DNA of 15,536 bases. Origin: an uncultured Bacillota bacterium (lineage in GTDB: Bacteria > Bacillota > Clostridia > UBA1381). Below are positions 7,509 to 14,599 of the stretch, piece after piece; position 1 is the stretch's first letter, and every line of letters begins with the position of its first letter. Under the pieces are notes generated by a model, which made no database searches, was not told where the DNA came from, and saw only the letters and a program-made list of their open reading frames with translations. The position numbers and the translations under genes are program-made. The stretch is from contig CASFSH010000437.1 of assembly GCA_949297205.1 (NCBI GenBank), positions 1 to 15,536 on the forward strand, given 5' to 3'.

Positions 7509-8762
7509 ATGCATAAAACAAAAAAATTATCAAACGGAATAAGAGTTGTCTGGGAACAGATACCGTATGTACGTTCAATCTCCATAGGAGTGTGGATAGG
7601 TAACGGTTCAAGAAGTGAAACGATAACTGAAAGCGGAATGTCGCATTATATAGAGCATATGTTTTTCAAAGGAACACAAAAAAGAACGGCAAAACAAATA
7701 GCATATGAAATAGATTCCATCGGAGGACAGATAAATGCTTTTACAACAAGGGAATATACATGCTATTATACTAAAACTTTGGATGAACATACAGATATTG
7801 CCCTTGATGTTTTGAGTGATATGATATTTTCATCAAAACTTGATATAAATGATATGAATCTTGAACGTAAGGTGATCTGCGAAGAAATAAATATGTATGA
7901 GGATGAACCTGAGGAGCTTGTAAATGACCTGATTTTTGAAGCTTGTTACGGTGATACGGCAATGGGAAGGAGTATACTCGGAACAAAGCAAAGTCTTGAA
8001 GGTATCAACCCTCAAAATATGAGAGAATATATAAACTCACATTATACATCCGCAAATACGGTTATTTCCGTATCGGGGCATTTTGAAGAAAACGCTTTAT
8101 ATGAACTGCTTGAAAAATATTTTGGAAGAAAAGCTATGTGCGAAAATAAAGTTAAGATGTATGATGGTGTATATATTCCGGGGAATATAAAAATCAGGGA
8201 AAAGGATTGTGAACAGGTACAGTTAATTGCGGCGTTTGAAAGTATAGATGTAAAGGATGACAGAGTTTACGGCCTGCTTACACTTAATAATGTTTTCGGA
8301 GGGGGAATGTCCTCAAGACTTTTTCAGAATATAAGAGAAAAACGCGGACTTGCATATTCGGTTTATGCATATCATTCTGCATATATAGATACAGGTTTTT
8401 TTGGAATCGCGGCAGGTATGGCACCGAATAATCTGAATAAAGTATGTGAACTTATTTCGGATGAGATAAACAATCTGAAAAAATACAGATTGTCTGATGA
8501 TGAACTTAAAATGGCTAAGGAACAGTTAAAGGGTAATTATATTTTGAGTTATGAAAGTATCGGTGCAAGGATGCAGGCAGCAGGCAGAAATTTATTGCTT
8601 GATAAGGAAATAATTTCGCCTGAAGAAGTCATAGACAAGATAAACAGCGTATCCCATGATACAATTGCTGAATTGACTGATATGATTTTTGACAAAAATA
8701 AAATGAGTATTGCAGCCGTTGGTGCAATAAAAACCGTTGATAATCTATTTAATATAAAGTAA
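7509..8762 (+). CDS. M16 family zinc metallopeptidase (processing-peptidase-like)
   Basis: The protein has 417 residues, the usual size of single-unit bacterial M16B peptidases such as YmxG. The inverted zinc motif HxxEH is intact at His46-Glu49-His50, followed by MFFKGT. The third zinc ligand is expected at Glu125 or Glu126 in CEEINMYEDEP. The C-terminal half has the family phrase GGGMSSRLFQNIREKRGLAYSV (about 263-284), which binds substrate in the paired inactive-like domain. No signal peptide is seen, so a cytoplasmic peptidase acting on unfolded or small polypeptides is likely; the substrate is unknown. The ATG is preceded by AAGGA at 7495-7499 with 9-nt spacing. A gene for an SGNH hydrolase begins 16 nt after its stop, so the two are likely co-transcribed. 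There is no pnp or dut neighbour as sometimes seen for ymxG. Confidence 0.94.
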   Translation: MHKTKKLSNGIRVVWEQIPYVRSISIGVWIGNGSRSETITESGMSHYIEHMFFKGTQKRTAKQIAYEIDSIGGQINAFTTREYTCYYTKTLDEHTDIALDVLSDMIFSSKLDINDMNLERKVICEEINMYEDEPEELVNDLIFEACYGDTAMGRSILGTKQSLEGINPQNMREYINSHYTSANTVISVSGHFEENALYELLEKYFGRKAMCENKVKMYDGVYIPGNIKIREKDCEQVQLIAAFESIDVKDDRVYGLLTLNNVFGGGMSSRLFQNIREKRGLAYSVYAYHSAYIDTGFFGIAAGMAPNNLNKVCELISDEINNLKKYRLSDDELKMAKEQLKGNYILSYESIGARMQAAGRNLLLDKEIISPEEVIDKINSVSHDTIAELTDMIFDKNKMSIAAVGAIKTVDNLFNIK

Positions 8763-8778
8763 AAAAAGAGGGATAAAA

Positions 8779-9816
8779 ATGGATTTTAAAAGTTTTATCG
8801 GGAACCGCAAGACAATAAATGTTGGTTTTCTTGGGGGTTCAATAACAGAGGGAGCAGGAAGTTCAAATAATAAATTTTGTTATGCAGAACAGGTATGTAC
8901 AAAATTAGGTAACTTCTATAACGGAGTTGAGTTTAACTGCATAAATGCAGGAGTGGGGGGTACTACCTCTGCATTGGGATTGTTTAGAATGAAAAGAGAT
9001 TTACTTGATAAAAATCCCGACATTGCATTTATTGAATTTGCGGTAAATGACTCAGATTTGCCTACGACAGGAATATATATGGAAAATATTGTACGAGGAA
9101 TTAAAAAATACAGGGATATTCCTGTTGTTATTGTGTTAACCATTACAGAAGCTGTAATTAAAAAATACGGAACGGTTAAAGATTCACCGTCAGGACAAAA
9201 ACATATAAAATTGGCGGATTATTATAATCTGGAATTAATAAATATAGGTGACGGTATGCATGATAAAGCAATGCATGACGGTATTGAGTTCAGTATGCTG
9301 TTTACCGACGGAGTGCACCCTAACGATATGGGGCATAATGTGTATTCGGATATTATTATAGAACAATTAAAAAATGTGGACTTTAAAAATACCGATATTA
9401 ATCAGAAATTGTTATTCGGCAGAGAATTTGAAAACCCCGGATTGCTTATGGGAAACACACTTGCCAATGATACATGGAAACTTTCATATAATAATATGTA
9501 TGGAAGACTTCCGGATTACATTTATTCCTTTACTCCCGGTGATGAACTTTCTTTTGAGTTTAAAGGTACATTCCTGGGACTTTACTTTACAATTGAAAAG
9601 GATACAGGAAGTATAGCGTATAAAATAGATGACGGAGAATGGCAGGAAAAATCATTGTGGGATAGATTTGCACTGCAGTTTAACAGAGCGGCTTTTGACA
9701 TTCTTTATGAAGAACTTGAGGATAAAATACATAAGGTAACTATAAAGAATATTAATAAAAAAGATGAAAAATCTGAGGGATATTATATTCGTATAGGTGC
9801 ATTTACCATAGGATAA
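8779..9816 (+). CDS. SGNH/GDSL-family hydrolase with C-terminal beta-rich domain
   Basis: The protein has 345 residues. The N-terminal half (about 10-200) is an SGNH hydrolase: GGSITEGAG holds the nucleophile Ser21 (GGS in place of GDS), NAGVGGTTS gives the block II glycine, FAVND supplies Asn90, and DGVHPN supplies Asp177 and His180. The catalytic set is therefore complete. From about 210 a second, strand-rich region follows (phrases such as YSFTPGDELSFEFKG and FLGLYFTIEKD), resembling the accessory beta-sandwich found in some carbohydrate esterases of this fold. No signal peptide or lipobox is present, so it probably acts inside the cell. Deacetylation of a sugar or another acyl ester is the likely reaction type; the substrate cannot be named. 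GAGGGA at 8768-8773 precedes the ATG. It lies 16 nt after the M16 peptidase gene. No GC-rich terminator follows. Confidence 0.88.
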   Translation: MDFKSFIGNRKTINVGFLGGSITEGAGSSNNKFCYAEQVCTKLGNFYNGVEFNCINAGVGGTTSALGLFRMKRDLLDKNPDIAFIEFAVNDSDLPTTGIYMENIVRGIKKYRDIPVVIVLTITEAVIKKYGTVKDSPSGQKHIKLADYYNLELINIGDGMHDKAMHDGIEFSMLFTDGVHPNDMGHNVYSDIIIEQLKNVDFKNTDINQKLLFGREFENPGLLMGNTLANDTWKLSYNNMYGRLPDYIYSFTPGDELSFEFKGTFLGLYFTIEKDTGSIAYKIDDGEWQEKSLWDRFALQFNRAAFDILYEELEDKIHKVTIKNINKKDEKSEGYYIRIGAFTIG

Positions 9817-9991
9817 TGAAATTATAATATCTAAATGTTTTATGTAATTTAACTAAAATAAAAATATATTATTGTAAATAATAAACATATACTTTGAGTA
9901 AAAAATAAATTAAAAAGTTACAAAATGTTCATTTATGGATTTGAAAATTTTATAAAAAATATTAAAATATTTTCACAAGACTACTTATTAC
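9817..9991. other. Very AT-rich spacer with an A/T-only hairpin
   Basis: No gene or GC-containing terminator is seen. A perfect A/T-only inverted repeat, AAAATATT-AA-AATATTTT, lies at 9956-9973 just upstream of the next promoter. It may melt easily or act as an UP-element-like A-tract region, but this is a guess. Confidence 0.4.
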
Positions 9992-10020
9992 TTGACATAA
10001 TCAATAAATTGTGATACTAT
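9992..10020 (+). promoter_or_regulatory. Strong promoter of the small membrane-protein unit
   Basis: A perfect -35, TTGACA (9992-9997), a 17-bp spacer, and TACTAT (10015-10020) preceded by the extended TGn element (10012-10014). This is the best promoter in the window. TTGA-N5-TCAA (9992-10004) forms a short palindrome over the -35 that could be an operator. Confidence 0.75.
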
Positions 10021-10046
10021 AAGAAAAAATAAGGGAGCACGAGATT

Positions 10047-10289
10047 ATGAGTTATAAATTTGATTTAAACAAATTTATGAATGAAGATGCTTTAAAAAAA
10101 GGATCTTTTATTTTTCATGCATTCTTGTTGTTGCCTTTTTCAGATGCTGTTATTGTTGTAGTATCTGTTTTTCTGTATTTGATTAATGGTTTTTTTATAA
10201 AAAGCCTTGAATTTGTGTTTAACGTCATTAAGCTATTGGAGAAAATCAAAAATCGGATACAAGAATGCAACTGTATATGTTTTAGTTAA
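10047..10289 (+). CDS. Small membrane protein of unknown function (80 aa)
   Basis: I do not recognise this protein. It has 80 residues: a polar N-terminus (about 1-20, MSYKFDLNKF), a long hydrophobic stretch (about 20-52) broken only by PFSDA, so one long or two short membrane segments, then a charged amphipathic tail (KSLEFVFNVIKLLEKIKNR) ending in a cysteine-rich CNCICFS. The core is rich in Leu, Val, Ile and Phe, including VIVVVSVF. Support for a real gene is good: AAGGGAG at 10031-10037 with 9-nt spacing, a near-consensus promoter about 27-55 nt upstream, and a perfect intrinsic terminator 36 nt after the stop. It is thus a stand-alone unit directly in front of livJ. Alternatives are a type I toxin-like peptide, an accessory or regulator of the Liv importer, or a leader peptide. 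Nothing in sequence decides between them. Confidence 0.65.
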   Translation: MSYKFDLNKFMNEDALKKGSFIFHAFLLLPFSDAVIVVVSVFLYLINGFFIKSLEFVFNVIKLLEKIKNRIQECNCICFS

Positions 10290-10324
10290 TATAATTATTT
10301 GATTAACCGAAAAATAAGTTTTGC

Positions 10325-10354
10325 AGCCCTGTATCCTACAGGGCTTTTTTGTTT
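10325..10354 (+). terminator. Strong intrinsic terminator after the small membrane protein
   Basis: A perfect 9-bp stem AGCCCTGTA (10325-10333) and TACAGGGCT (10337-10345) closes a 3-nt loop and runs into TTTTTT then GTTT. This is the clearest terminator in the window, and it separates the small unit from livJ unless it is bypassed. Confidence 0.92.
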
Positions 10355-10359
10355 AATAG

Positions 10360-10376
10360 ACGTAAGATTATTACGT
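10360..10376. promoter_or_regulatory. Candidate operator upstream of livJ: ACGTAA-N5-TTACGT
   Basis: A perfect 6-bp inverted repeat with a 5-bp spacer lies just after the terminator, where the livJ promoter should be. A weak -10 (TATTTT, 10389-10394) would place it over or near the -35. No regulator can be named. Confidence 0.4.
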
Positions 10377-10390
10377 TCAATTCTATTGTA

Positions 10391-10412
10391 TTTTAAGCCT
10401 TTTGGCTTTAAA
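10391..10412. repeat. Short inverted repeat in the livJ leader/promoter
   Basis: AAGCC-TTTT-GGCTT (10395-10408) with further T/A pairing outside it and one mismatch. It could be a second operator or a small leader hairpin. It ends 33 nt before the livJ start codon. Confidence 0.35.
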
Positions 10413-10444
10413 TAGATTATTTTCTTAAAAAGGGGTAATAGATT

Positions 10445-11671
10445 ATGAAAAAAACAACGAAATTGTTTAGCTTATTATTGACCGCTGCAATTGCTGCAAC
10501 ATCACTTGCAGGCTGTGGAAATAATGGGGAAGAAACAACAAACGGAACCGATGATTCGGCGTCAACTTCAACACAAGCTATTAAAATCGGTGGTATAGGA
10601 CCTTTAACAGGCGGTAATGCTATTTATGGACAGGCAGTTAAAAATGCTGCCGAAATTGCAGTAGAGGAAGTTAATGCATTGGGCGGAATTCAATTTGAAC
10701 TGCAATTCCAGGATGACGAAAGTGATGCGGAAAAGGCTATAAATGCATATAACAAATTAAAAGACTGGGGTATGCAGATTTCTTTGGGAACAGTAACAAC
10801 ACAGCCTTGTATTGCTTTATCTACAGAACTGAATGCAGACAGATATTTTGCACTGACTCCTTCTGCTTCATCAACAGATGTTTTGGGCGGACAGCCTGAT
10901 AAAGACGGAAATGTTACCATTCCTCGTAAAGACGTAATGTTCCAAATGTGCTTTACCGATCCTAACCAGGGTACAGCTTCCGCAATGTATATAAAGGAAC
11001 AGAATCTTGGTCAAAAAATAGGTATTATTTACAATAACTCAGACGCTTATTCAACAGGAATATATCAAAAATTCCAGACAGAAGCAGATGCATTAGGTTT
11101 AGAAGTTGTTTCAGTTAAAACATTTACCGATGACTCAGCAAATGATTTTACATCACAGCTTAACGATATTAAAGCCGCAGGTGCAGATCTTATCTTCCTT
11201 CCGATTTATTATACACCTGCTTCATTGATTTTGTCGCAAGCAGATAAAATGATGTATGATGTTAAATTCTTTGGTGTTGATGGTATGGATGGTATTTTAA
11301 CACTTAAGAATTTTGATACTTCATTGGCAGAGGGTGTTATGTTGTTAACTCCGTTTACTGCAGACGCTCAGGATGAACTTACAAAGAATTTTGTTGCAAA
11401 ATATCAGGAAAAGTTTAATGAAACACCAAACCAGTTTGCAGCAGATGCATATGATTGTATATACGCAATTTATGAAGCATGTAAAGCAAAGAATATTACA
11501 GCTGATATGAGTCATGAAGATATTTGTGACGCACTTATTGAACAATTCACTAGCCCTGATTTCAAAATTGACGGTCTTACCGGTACAGGCATGACATGGT
11601 CAGAAACAGGAGAAGTATCAAAGGATCCTAAGGGTATGGTTATTAATAACGGCGTATATGTTGGTATGTAA
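10445..11671 (+). CDS. livJ: Branched-chain amino acid ABC transporter, substrate-binding lipoprotein
   Basis: This is the extracytoplasmic binding protein of the Liv/HAAT importer. The 408-residue precursor starts with KK, a hydrophobic core (7-20) and the lipobox LAGC, so Cys24 would be lipidated and anchored to the outer face of the membrane. A Ser/Thr/Asn-rich linker (about 25-45) leads into the periplasmic-binding type I fold, which opens with IKIGGIGPLTGG (46-57) as in LivJ/LivK. The loops around 113-121 (SLGTVTTQP) and 137-146 (LTPSASSTDV) lie where LIVBP-type proteins hold the amino acid backbone. AGGGG at 10431-10435 gives 9-nt spacing. The four genes downstream complete the transporter. 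Substrate is inferred as Leu/Ile/Val; related systems carry urea, amides or aromatic acids, so specificity is unproven. Confidence 0.93.
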   Translation: MKKTTKLFSLLLTAAIAATSLAGCGNNGEETTNGTDDSASTSTQAIKIGGIGPLTGGNAIYGQAVKNAAEIAVEEVNALGGIQFELQFQDDESDAEKAINAYNKLKDWGMQISLGTVTTQPCIALSTELNADRYFALTPSASSTDVLGGQPDKDGNVTIPRKDVMFQMCFTDPNQGTASAMYIKEQNLGQKIGIIYNNSDAYSTGIYQKFQTEADALGLEVVSVKTFTDDSANDFTSQLNDIKAAGADLIFLPIYYTPASLILSQADKMMYDVKFFGVDGMDGILTLKNFDTSLAEGVMLLTPFTADAQDELTKNFVAKYQEKFNETPNQFAADAYDCIYAIYEACKAKNITADMSHEDICDALIEQFTSPDFKIDGLTGTGMTWSETGEVSKDPKGMVINNGVYVGM

Positions 11672-11690
11672 TTTTTTCTTAGGGTAAAAC

Positions 11691-11722
11691 AAAGAGAAGA
11701 GAAAAAATTCTCTTCTCTTTTA
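11691..11722 (+). terminator. Intercistronic hairpin between livJ and livH (partial terminator)
   Basis: A perfect 13-bp A/G over C/T stem (11691-11703 with 11708-11720) with an AAAA loop. The last three T of the right arm form the only short T-run. It lies 19 nt after the livJ stop in a 118-nt gap that holds no clear new promoter. Its likely role is partial termination or protection of the livJ mRNA end. Confidence 0.7.
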
Positions 11723-11778
11723 TGCATTTAGTGAGATGCCGGATATGAAAGCAAAATCATTAAAAATAAAATTTTGTT

Positions 11779-11784
11779 GAGGTG
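11779..11784 (+). promoter_or_regulatory. Ribosome binding site deciding the livH start
   Basis: GAGGTG is spaced 5 nt from ATG 11790 and overlaps the alternative in-frame GTG at 11784, ruling out the latter. Confidence 0.65.
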
Positions 11785-11789
11785 TGGGT

Positions 11790-12671
11790 ATGACTTTTAT
11801 TTCTAACTTAATAAGCGGAATAAGTCTTGGAAGTGTGTATGCTATTATAGCATTGGGGTATACAATGGTTTACGGTATAGCAAAAATGCTTAATTTTGCT
11901 CACGGAGATGTTATAATGGTCGGTGCATATATTTCATTTTGTGCTTCGACATATTTGCATTTGCCGCCGATTGTATCCATTGTTATTGCAATGATAGTTT
12001 GTACAATATTGGGTATTGTTATAGAGGGATTGGCATATAGGCCGCTTCGTAGAGCTTCGTCACTTGCTGTTCTGATTACCGCTATCGGTGTGAGTTATTT
12101 TCTGCAAAATGCAGCTCTGTTAATCTGGGGCAGTACACCAATGACTTTTAGTTCAGTTGTGGGATTTGATTCTATTCCTTTATTTGACGGAGGATTAATT
12201 GTAACATCGGAATCCATAGTTACTGTTATTGCTTGTATAATTATTATGATATGCCTTACATTGTTTACACAGAAGACAAGAATAGGAAAAGGAATGAGAG
12301 CGGTTTCAGAGGATAAAGATGCTGCGGAATTAATGGGTATTAATGTTAATGTAACCATTTCGATAACTTTTGCAATAGGAAGTGCATTGGCTGCTATTGC
12401 CGGAGTTTTATTATGTTCCGCATATCCGATTCTTACTCCTACAACAGGTTCAATGCCGGGCATAAAAGCGTTTACTGCGGCTGTATTCGGAGGTATAGGT
12501 TCAATACCCGGTGCAATGCTTGGCGGAATACTTCTTGGCATTATTGAGATTTTCAGTAAATCATATATTTCAACCGAATTATCTGACGCTATAGTTTTTG
12601 CGGTTTTGATTTTGGTGTTACTTATTAAACCAACCGGTCTTTTGGGTAAAAAAATGACTGAGAAAGTGTGA
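11790..12671 (+). CDS. livH: Branched-chain amino acid ABC transporter permease LivH
   Basis: The protein has 293 residues and is strongly hydrophobic with about eight membrane segments. The LivH signature is clear near the N-terminus: SLGSVYAIIALGYTMVYGI (12-30) followed by MLNFAHGDVIMVGAY (33-47). The cytoplasmic coupling region GGIGSIPGAMLGG, which contacts the ATPases, is near the C-terminus. It pairs with LivM to form the channel. The frame also opens at GTG 11784, but that codon overlaps the Shine-Dalgarno GAGGTG (11779-11784); ATG 11790 is correctly spaced and is used. The stop codon TGA at 12669-12671 lies 8 nt before the livM start, so the two are translated in tandem. Confidence 0.95.
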   Translation: MTFISNLISGISLGSVYAIIALGYTMVYGIAKMLNFAHGDVIMVGAYISFCASTYLHLPPIVSIVIAMIVCTILGIVIEGLAYRPLRRASSLAVLITAIGVSYFLQNAALLIWGSTPMTFSSVVGFDSIPLFDGGLIVTSESIVTVIACIIIMICLTLFTQKTRIGKGMRAVSEDKDAAELMGINVNVTISITFAIGSALAAIAGVLLCSAYPILTPTTGSMPGIKAFTAAVFGGIGSIPGAMLGGILLGIIEIFSKSYISTELSDAIVFAVLILVLLIKPTGLLGKKMTEKV

Positions 12672-12679
12672 GGTGTGAT

Positions 12680-13771
12680 ATGAGTAGAATAAACAGTAAA
12701 ATCAGGAATTTAAATAAGTTCACGCTCACAAATATCGAGTCCTATTCAATTGTTATAGTAGCATATATTGTAATCTCACTGTTAAATAATTTTGGAAAGA
12801 TAAATAATTCCATCAGCGGACAGCTTGTACCTATTTGCGCATATATTGTTATGGCAATATCTCTGAATTTGACTGTGGGATTTTTGGGAGAACTTAGCTT
12901 AGGTCATGCGGGATTTATGAGTGTAGGAGCATTTGCCGGTGTTATTACAGCTTCATGTTTACAAGATGTAATACCGTCAGATATATTAAGACTTATAGTA
13001 TCAATTATATCCGGAGGTATTTTTGCAGGAATAGCTGGATTGATAATAGGAATACCTGTTTTAAGGTTACGCGGTGATTATCTTGCAATAGTTACTCTTG
13101 CATTTGGTGAAATTATAAAAAATATAATTAATTGCTTATATGTTGGAATAGATACATCAGGCCTTCATATTGGCATGACAAGTATTGAAGCTTTAGGAAT
13201 GACAAACGGAAGAATAATTTTAAATGGCCCTCAGGGTGCTGTGGGAATAACGAAACTTTCAAGTTTTACGGCAGGCGTGATTTTAATTATTTTTGCATTA
13301 TTTGTTGTTTTGAACTTTGTTAATTCTAAAACAGGAAGAGCGGTAACTGCTATTCGTGATAATGCAATTGCTGCAGAATCGGTAGGTATCGGACTTACAA
13401 GATATAAGCTGACTGCATTTATAGTATCGGCAGTTTTGGCAGGTATGGCAGGAGTTTTATATGCAATGAATTTTTCATCAATCGTTGCCAAAAAGTTTGA
13501 TTTTAACACATCAATTCTTATATTGGTATTTGTTGTACTTGGAGGTATGGGAAATATTGTCGGAACAATTATTGCAACAACGGTATTATATATGTTGCCT
13601 GAACTTTTGAGAGAGTATGCAGATTATAGAATGCTTATTTATGCTATTGTTCTTATACTTGTCATGTTACTTACAAATAGTGAAAAAACAAAACAGATAA
13701 AAGAGCAGATTATGTTGAAACTTACACGTAATAAAAAATATGAAGAACGGGAGGGTGGAAATAATGTCTAA
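12680..13771 (+). CDS. livM: Branched-chain amino acid ABC transporter permease LivM
   Basis: The protein has 363 residues: a polar N-terminus (about 1-20) then about eight to ten membrane segments. The LivM signature LSLGHAGFMSVGAF is at 72-85, followed by PVLRLRGDYLAIVTLAFGEI in the middle and VVLGGMGNIVGTI, the coupling region, near the C-terminus. It forms the channel with LivH. A longer frame opens with GTG 12668 inside the livH end, but GAGGTG at 12670-12675 lies 4 nt before ATG 12680, so the ATG is chosen. The 3' end overlaps the livG start by 8 nt (livG ATG 13764, livM TAA 13769-13771), a sign of translational coupling. The C-terminal tail is highly charged (KTKQIKEQ, KYEEREGG). Confidence 0.95.
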   Translation: MSRINSKIRNLNKFTLTNIESYSIVIVAYIVISLLNNFGKINNSISGQLVPICAYIVMAISLNLTVGFLGELSLGHAGFMSVGAFAGVITASCLQDVIPSDILRLIVSIISGGIFAGIAGLIIGIPVLRLRGDYLAIVTLAFGEIIKNIINCLYVGIDTSGLHIGMTSIEALGMTNGRIILNGPQGAVGITKLSSFTAGVILIIFALFVVLNFVNSKTGRAVTAIRDNAIAAESVGIGLTRYKLTAFIVSAVLAGMAGVLYAMNFSSIVAKKFDFNTSILILVFVVLGGMGNIVGTIIATTVLYMLPELLREYADYRMLIYAIVLILVMLLTNSEKTKQIKEQIMLKLTRNKKYEEREGGNNV

Positions 13772-14594
13772 AATGATACCGGTTCCAAGTAATTCTATTA
13801 TTCCGGAACGTGATTCTGATAAAAAACCTATTCTCGAAACCCTCCATCTTGGAATTGATTTTGGAGGACTTACAGCAGTTGATGACTTTACTTTAACTGT
13901 TGGACGTACCGAAATAGCAGGACTTATTGGTCCTAACGGTGCAGGAAAGACGACAGTGTTTAATTTGCTTACAAATGTATATCAGCCTACAAGAGGCACT
14001 ATAATGTTAGACGGTGTGTCTACAGCAAAGAAAACCGTTGCACAGGTAAGCCGTATGGGTATAGCAAGAACTTTTCAGAATATACGACTGTTTTCAAATA
14101 TGTCGGTTATAGATAATGTAAAGGTTGGACTGCACAATTCTATTGATCAATCGCTGTTTTCTGCAATTACTCATTGTTTTGGGTATAGAAAGAGTGAGAA
14201 AAAATCAAGAGAAGAAGCTCTTGAATTGCTTGATTTCTTCAGCATGGCTGATTGGGCAGATTTTCAGGCAGGATCTCTTCCATACGGTGCACAAAGACGT
14301 CTTGAAATAGTACGTGCACTTGCAACACATCCGGGCATTATACTGCTTGATGAGCCGGCAGCCGGAATGAATCCGTCAGAAACCGCAGAATTGATGGAAA
14401 ATATTCGTAAAATCAGAGATACTTTCCATATCGCCGTAATGCTAATAGAACATGATATGAATCTTGTAATGAATATATGTGAGGGAATTTGTGTTCTTGA
14501 TCACGGAAAGATTATTGCAAAGGGAACACCTGATGAAATAAAATCTAATCCAAAGGTTATCGAAGCATACCTCGGAAAGAAAAAGGAGGCATGA
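13764..14594 (+). CDS. livG: Branched-chain amino acid ABC transporter ATPase LivG
   Basis: This is a cytoplasmic ATPase subunit of 276 residues. All ABC motifs are intact: Walker A GPNGAGKTT (56-64), Q-loop Gln105 in ARTFQNIRLF, signature LPYGAQRR (172-179; many LivG have YGQQRR), Walker B IILLDEP (192-198), and switch His230 in LIEHDMNLVM. The phrases FGGLTAVDD and QNIRLFSNMSV are typical of LivG and not LivF. There is a polar N-terminal extension of about 20 residues (SNSIIPERDSDKK) before the conserved core. ATG 13740 in frame is rejected because GGGAGGG (13749-13755) lies 8 nt before ATG 13764. The gene overlaps livM by 8 nt, and its stop TGA (14592-14594) overlaps an ATG at 14591. Confidence 0.96.
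   Translation: MSKMIPVPSNSIIPERDSDKKPILETLHLGIDFGGLTAVDDFTLTVGRTEIAGLIGPNGAGKTTVFNLLTNVYQPTRGTIMLDGVSTAKKTVAQVSRMGIARTFQNIRLFSNMSVIDNVKVGLHNSIDQSLFSAITHCFGYRKSEKKSREEALELLDFFSMADWADFQAGSLPYGAQRRLEIVRALATHPGIILLDEPAAGMNPSETAELMENIRKIRDTFHIAVMLIEHDMNLVMNICEGICVLDHGKIIAKGTPDEIKSNPKVIEAYLGKKKEA
14583..14589 (+). promoter_or_regulatory. Ribosome binding site deciding the livF start
   Basis: AAGGAGG lies inside the last livG codons, 1 nt from ATG 14591 and 10 nt from ATG 14600. The second is the workable spacing. Confidence 0.6.
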
Positions 14595-14599
14595 AAAAG

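Noticed and set aside
9374..9616. 80-codon + strand frame within the SGNH hydrolase
   Set aside because: It is out of frame with a gene whose catalytic set and C-terminal domain are intact. It lacks its own ribosome binding site.
12095..12541. 148-codon open frame on the - strand inside livH
   Set aside because: It lies entirely within a well-conserved permease gene, has no ribosome binding site or family features, and mirrors the codon pattern of the + strand gene.
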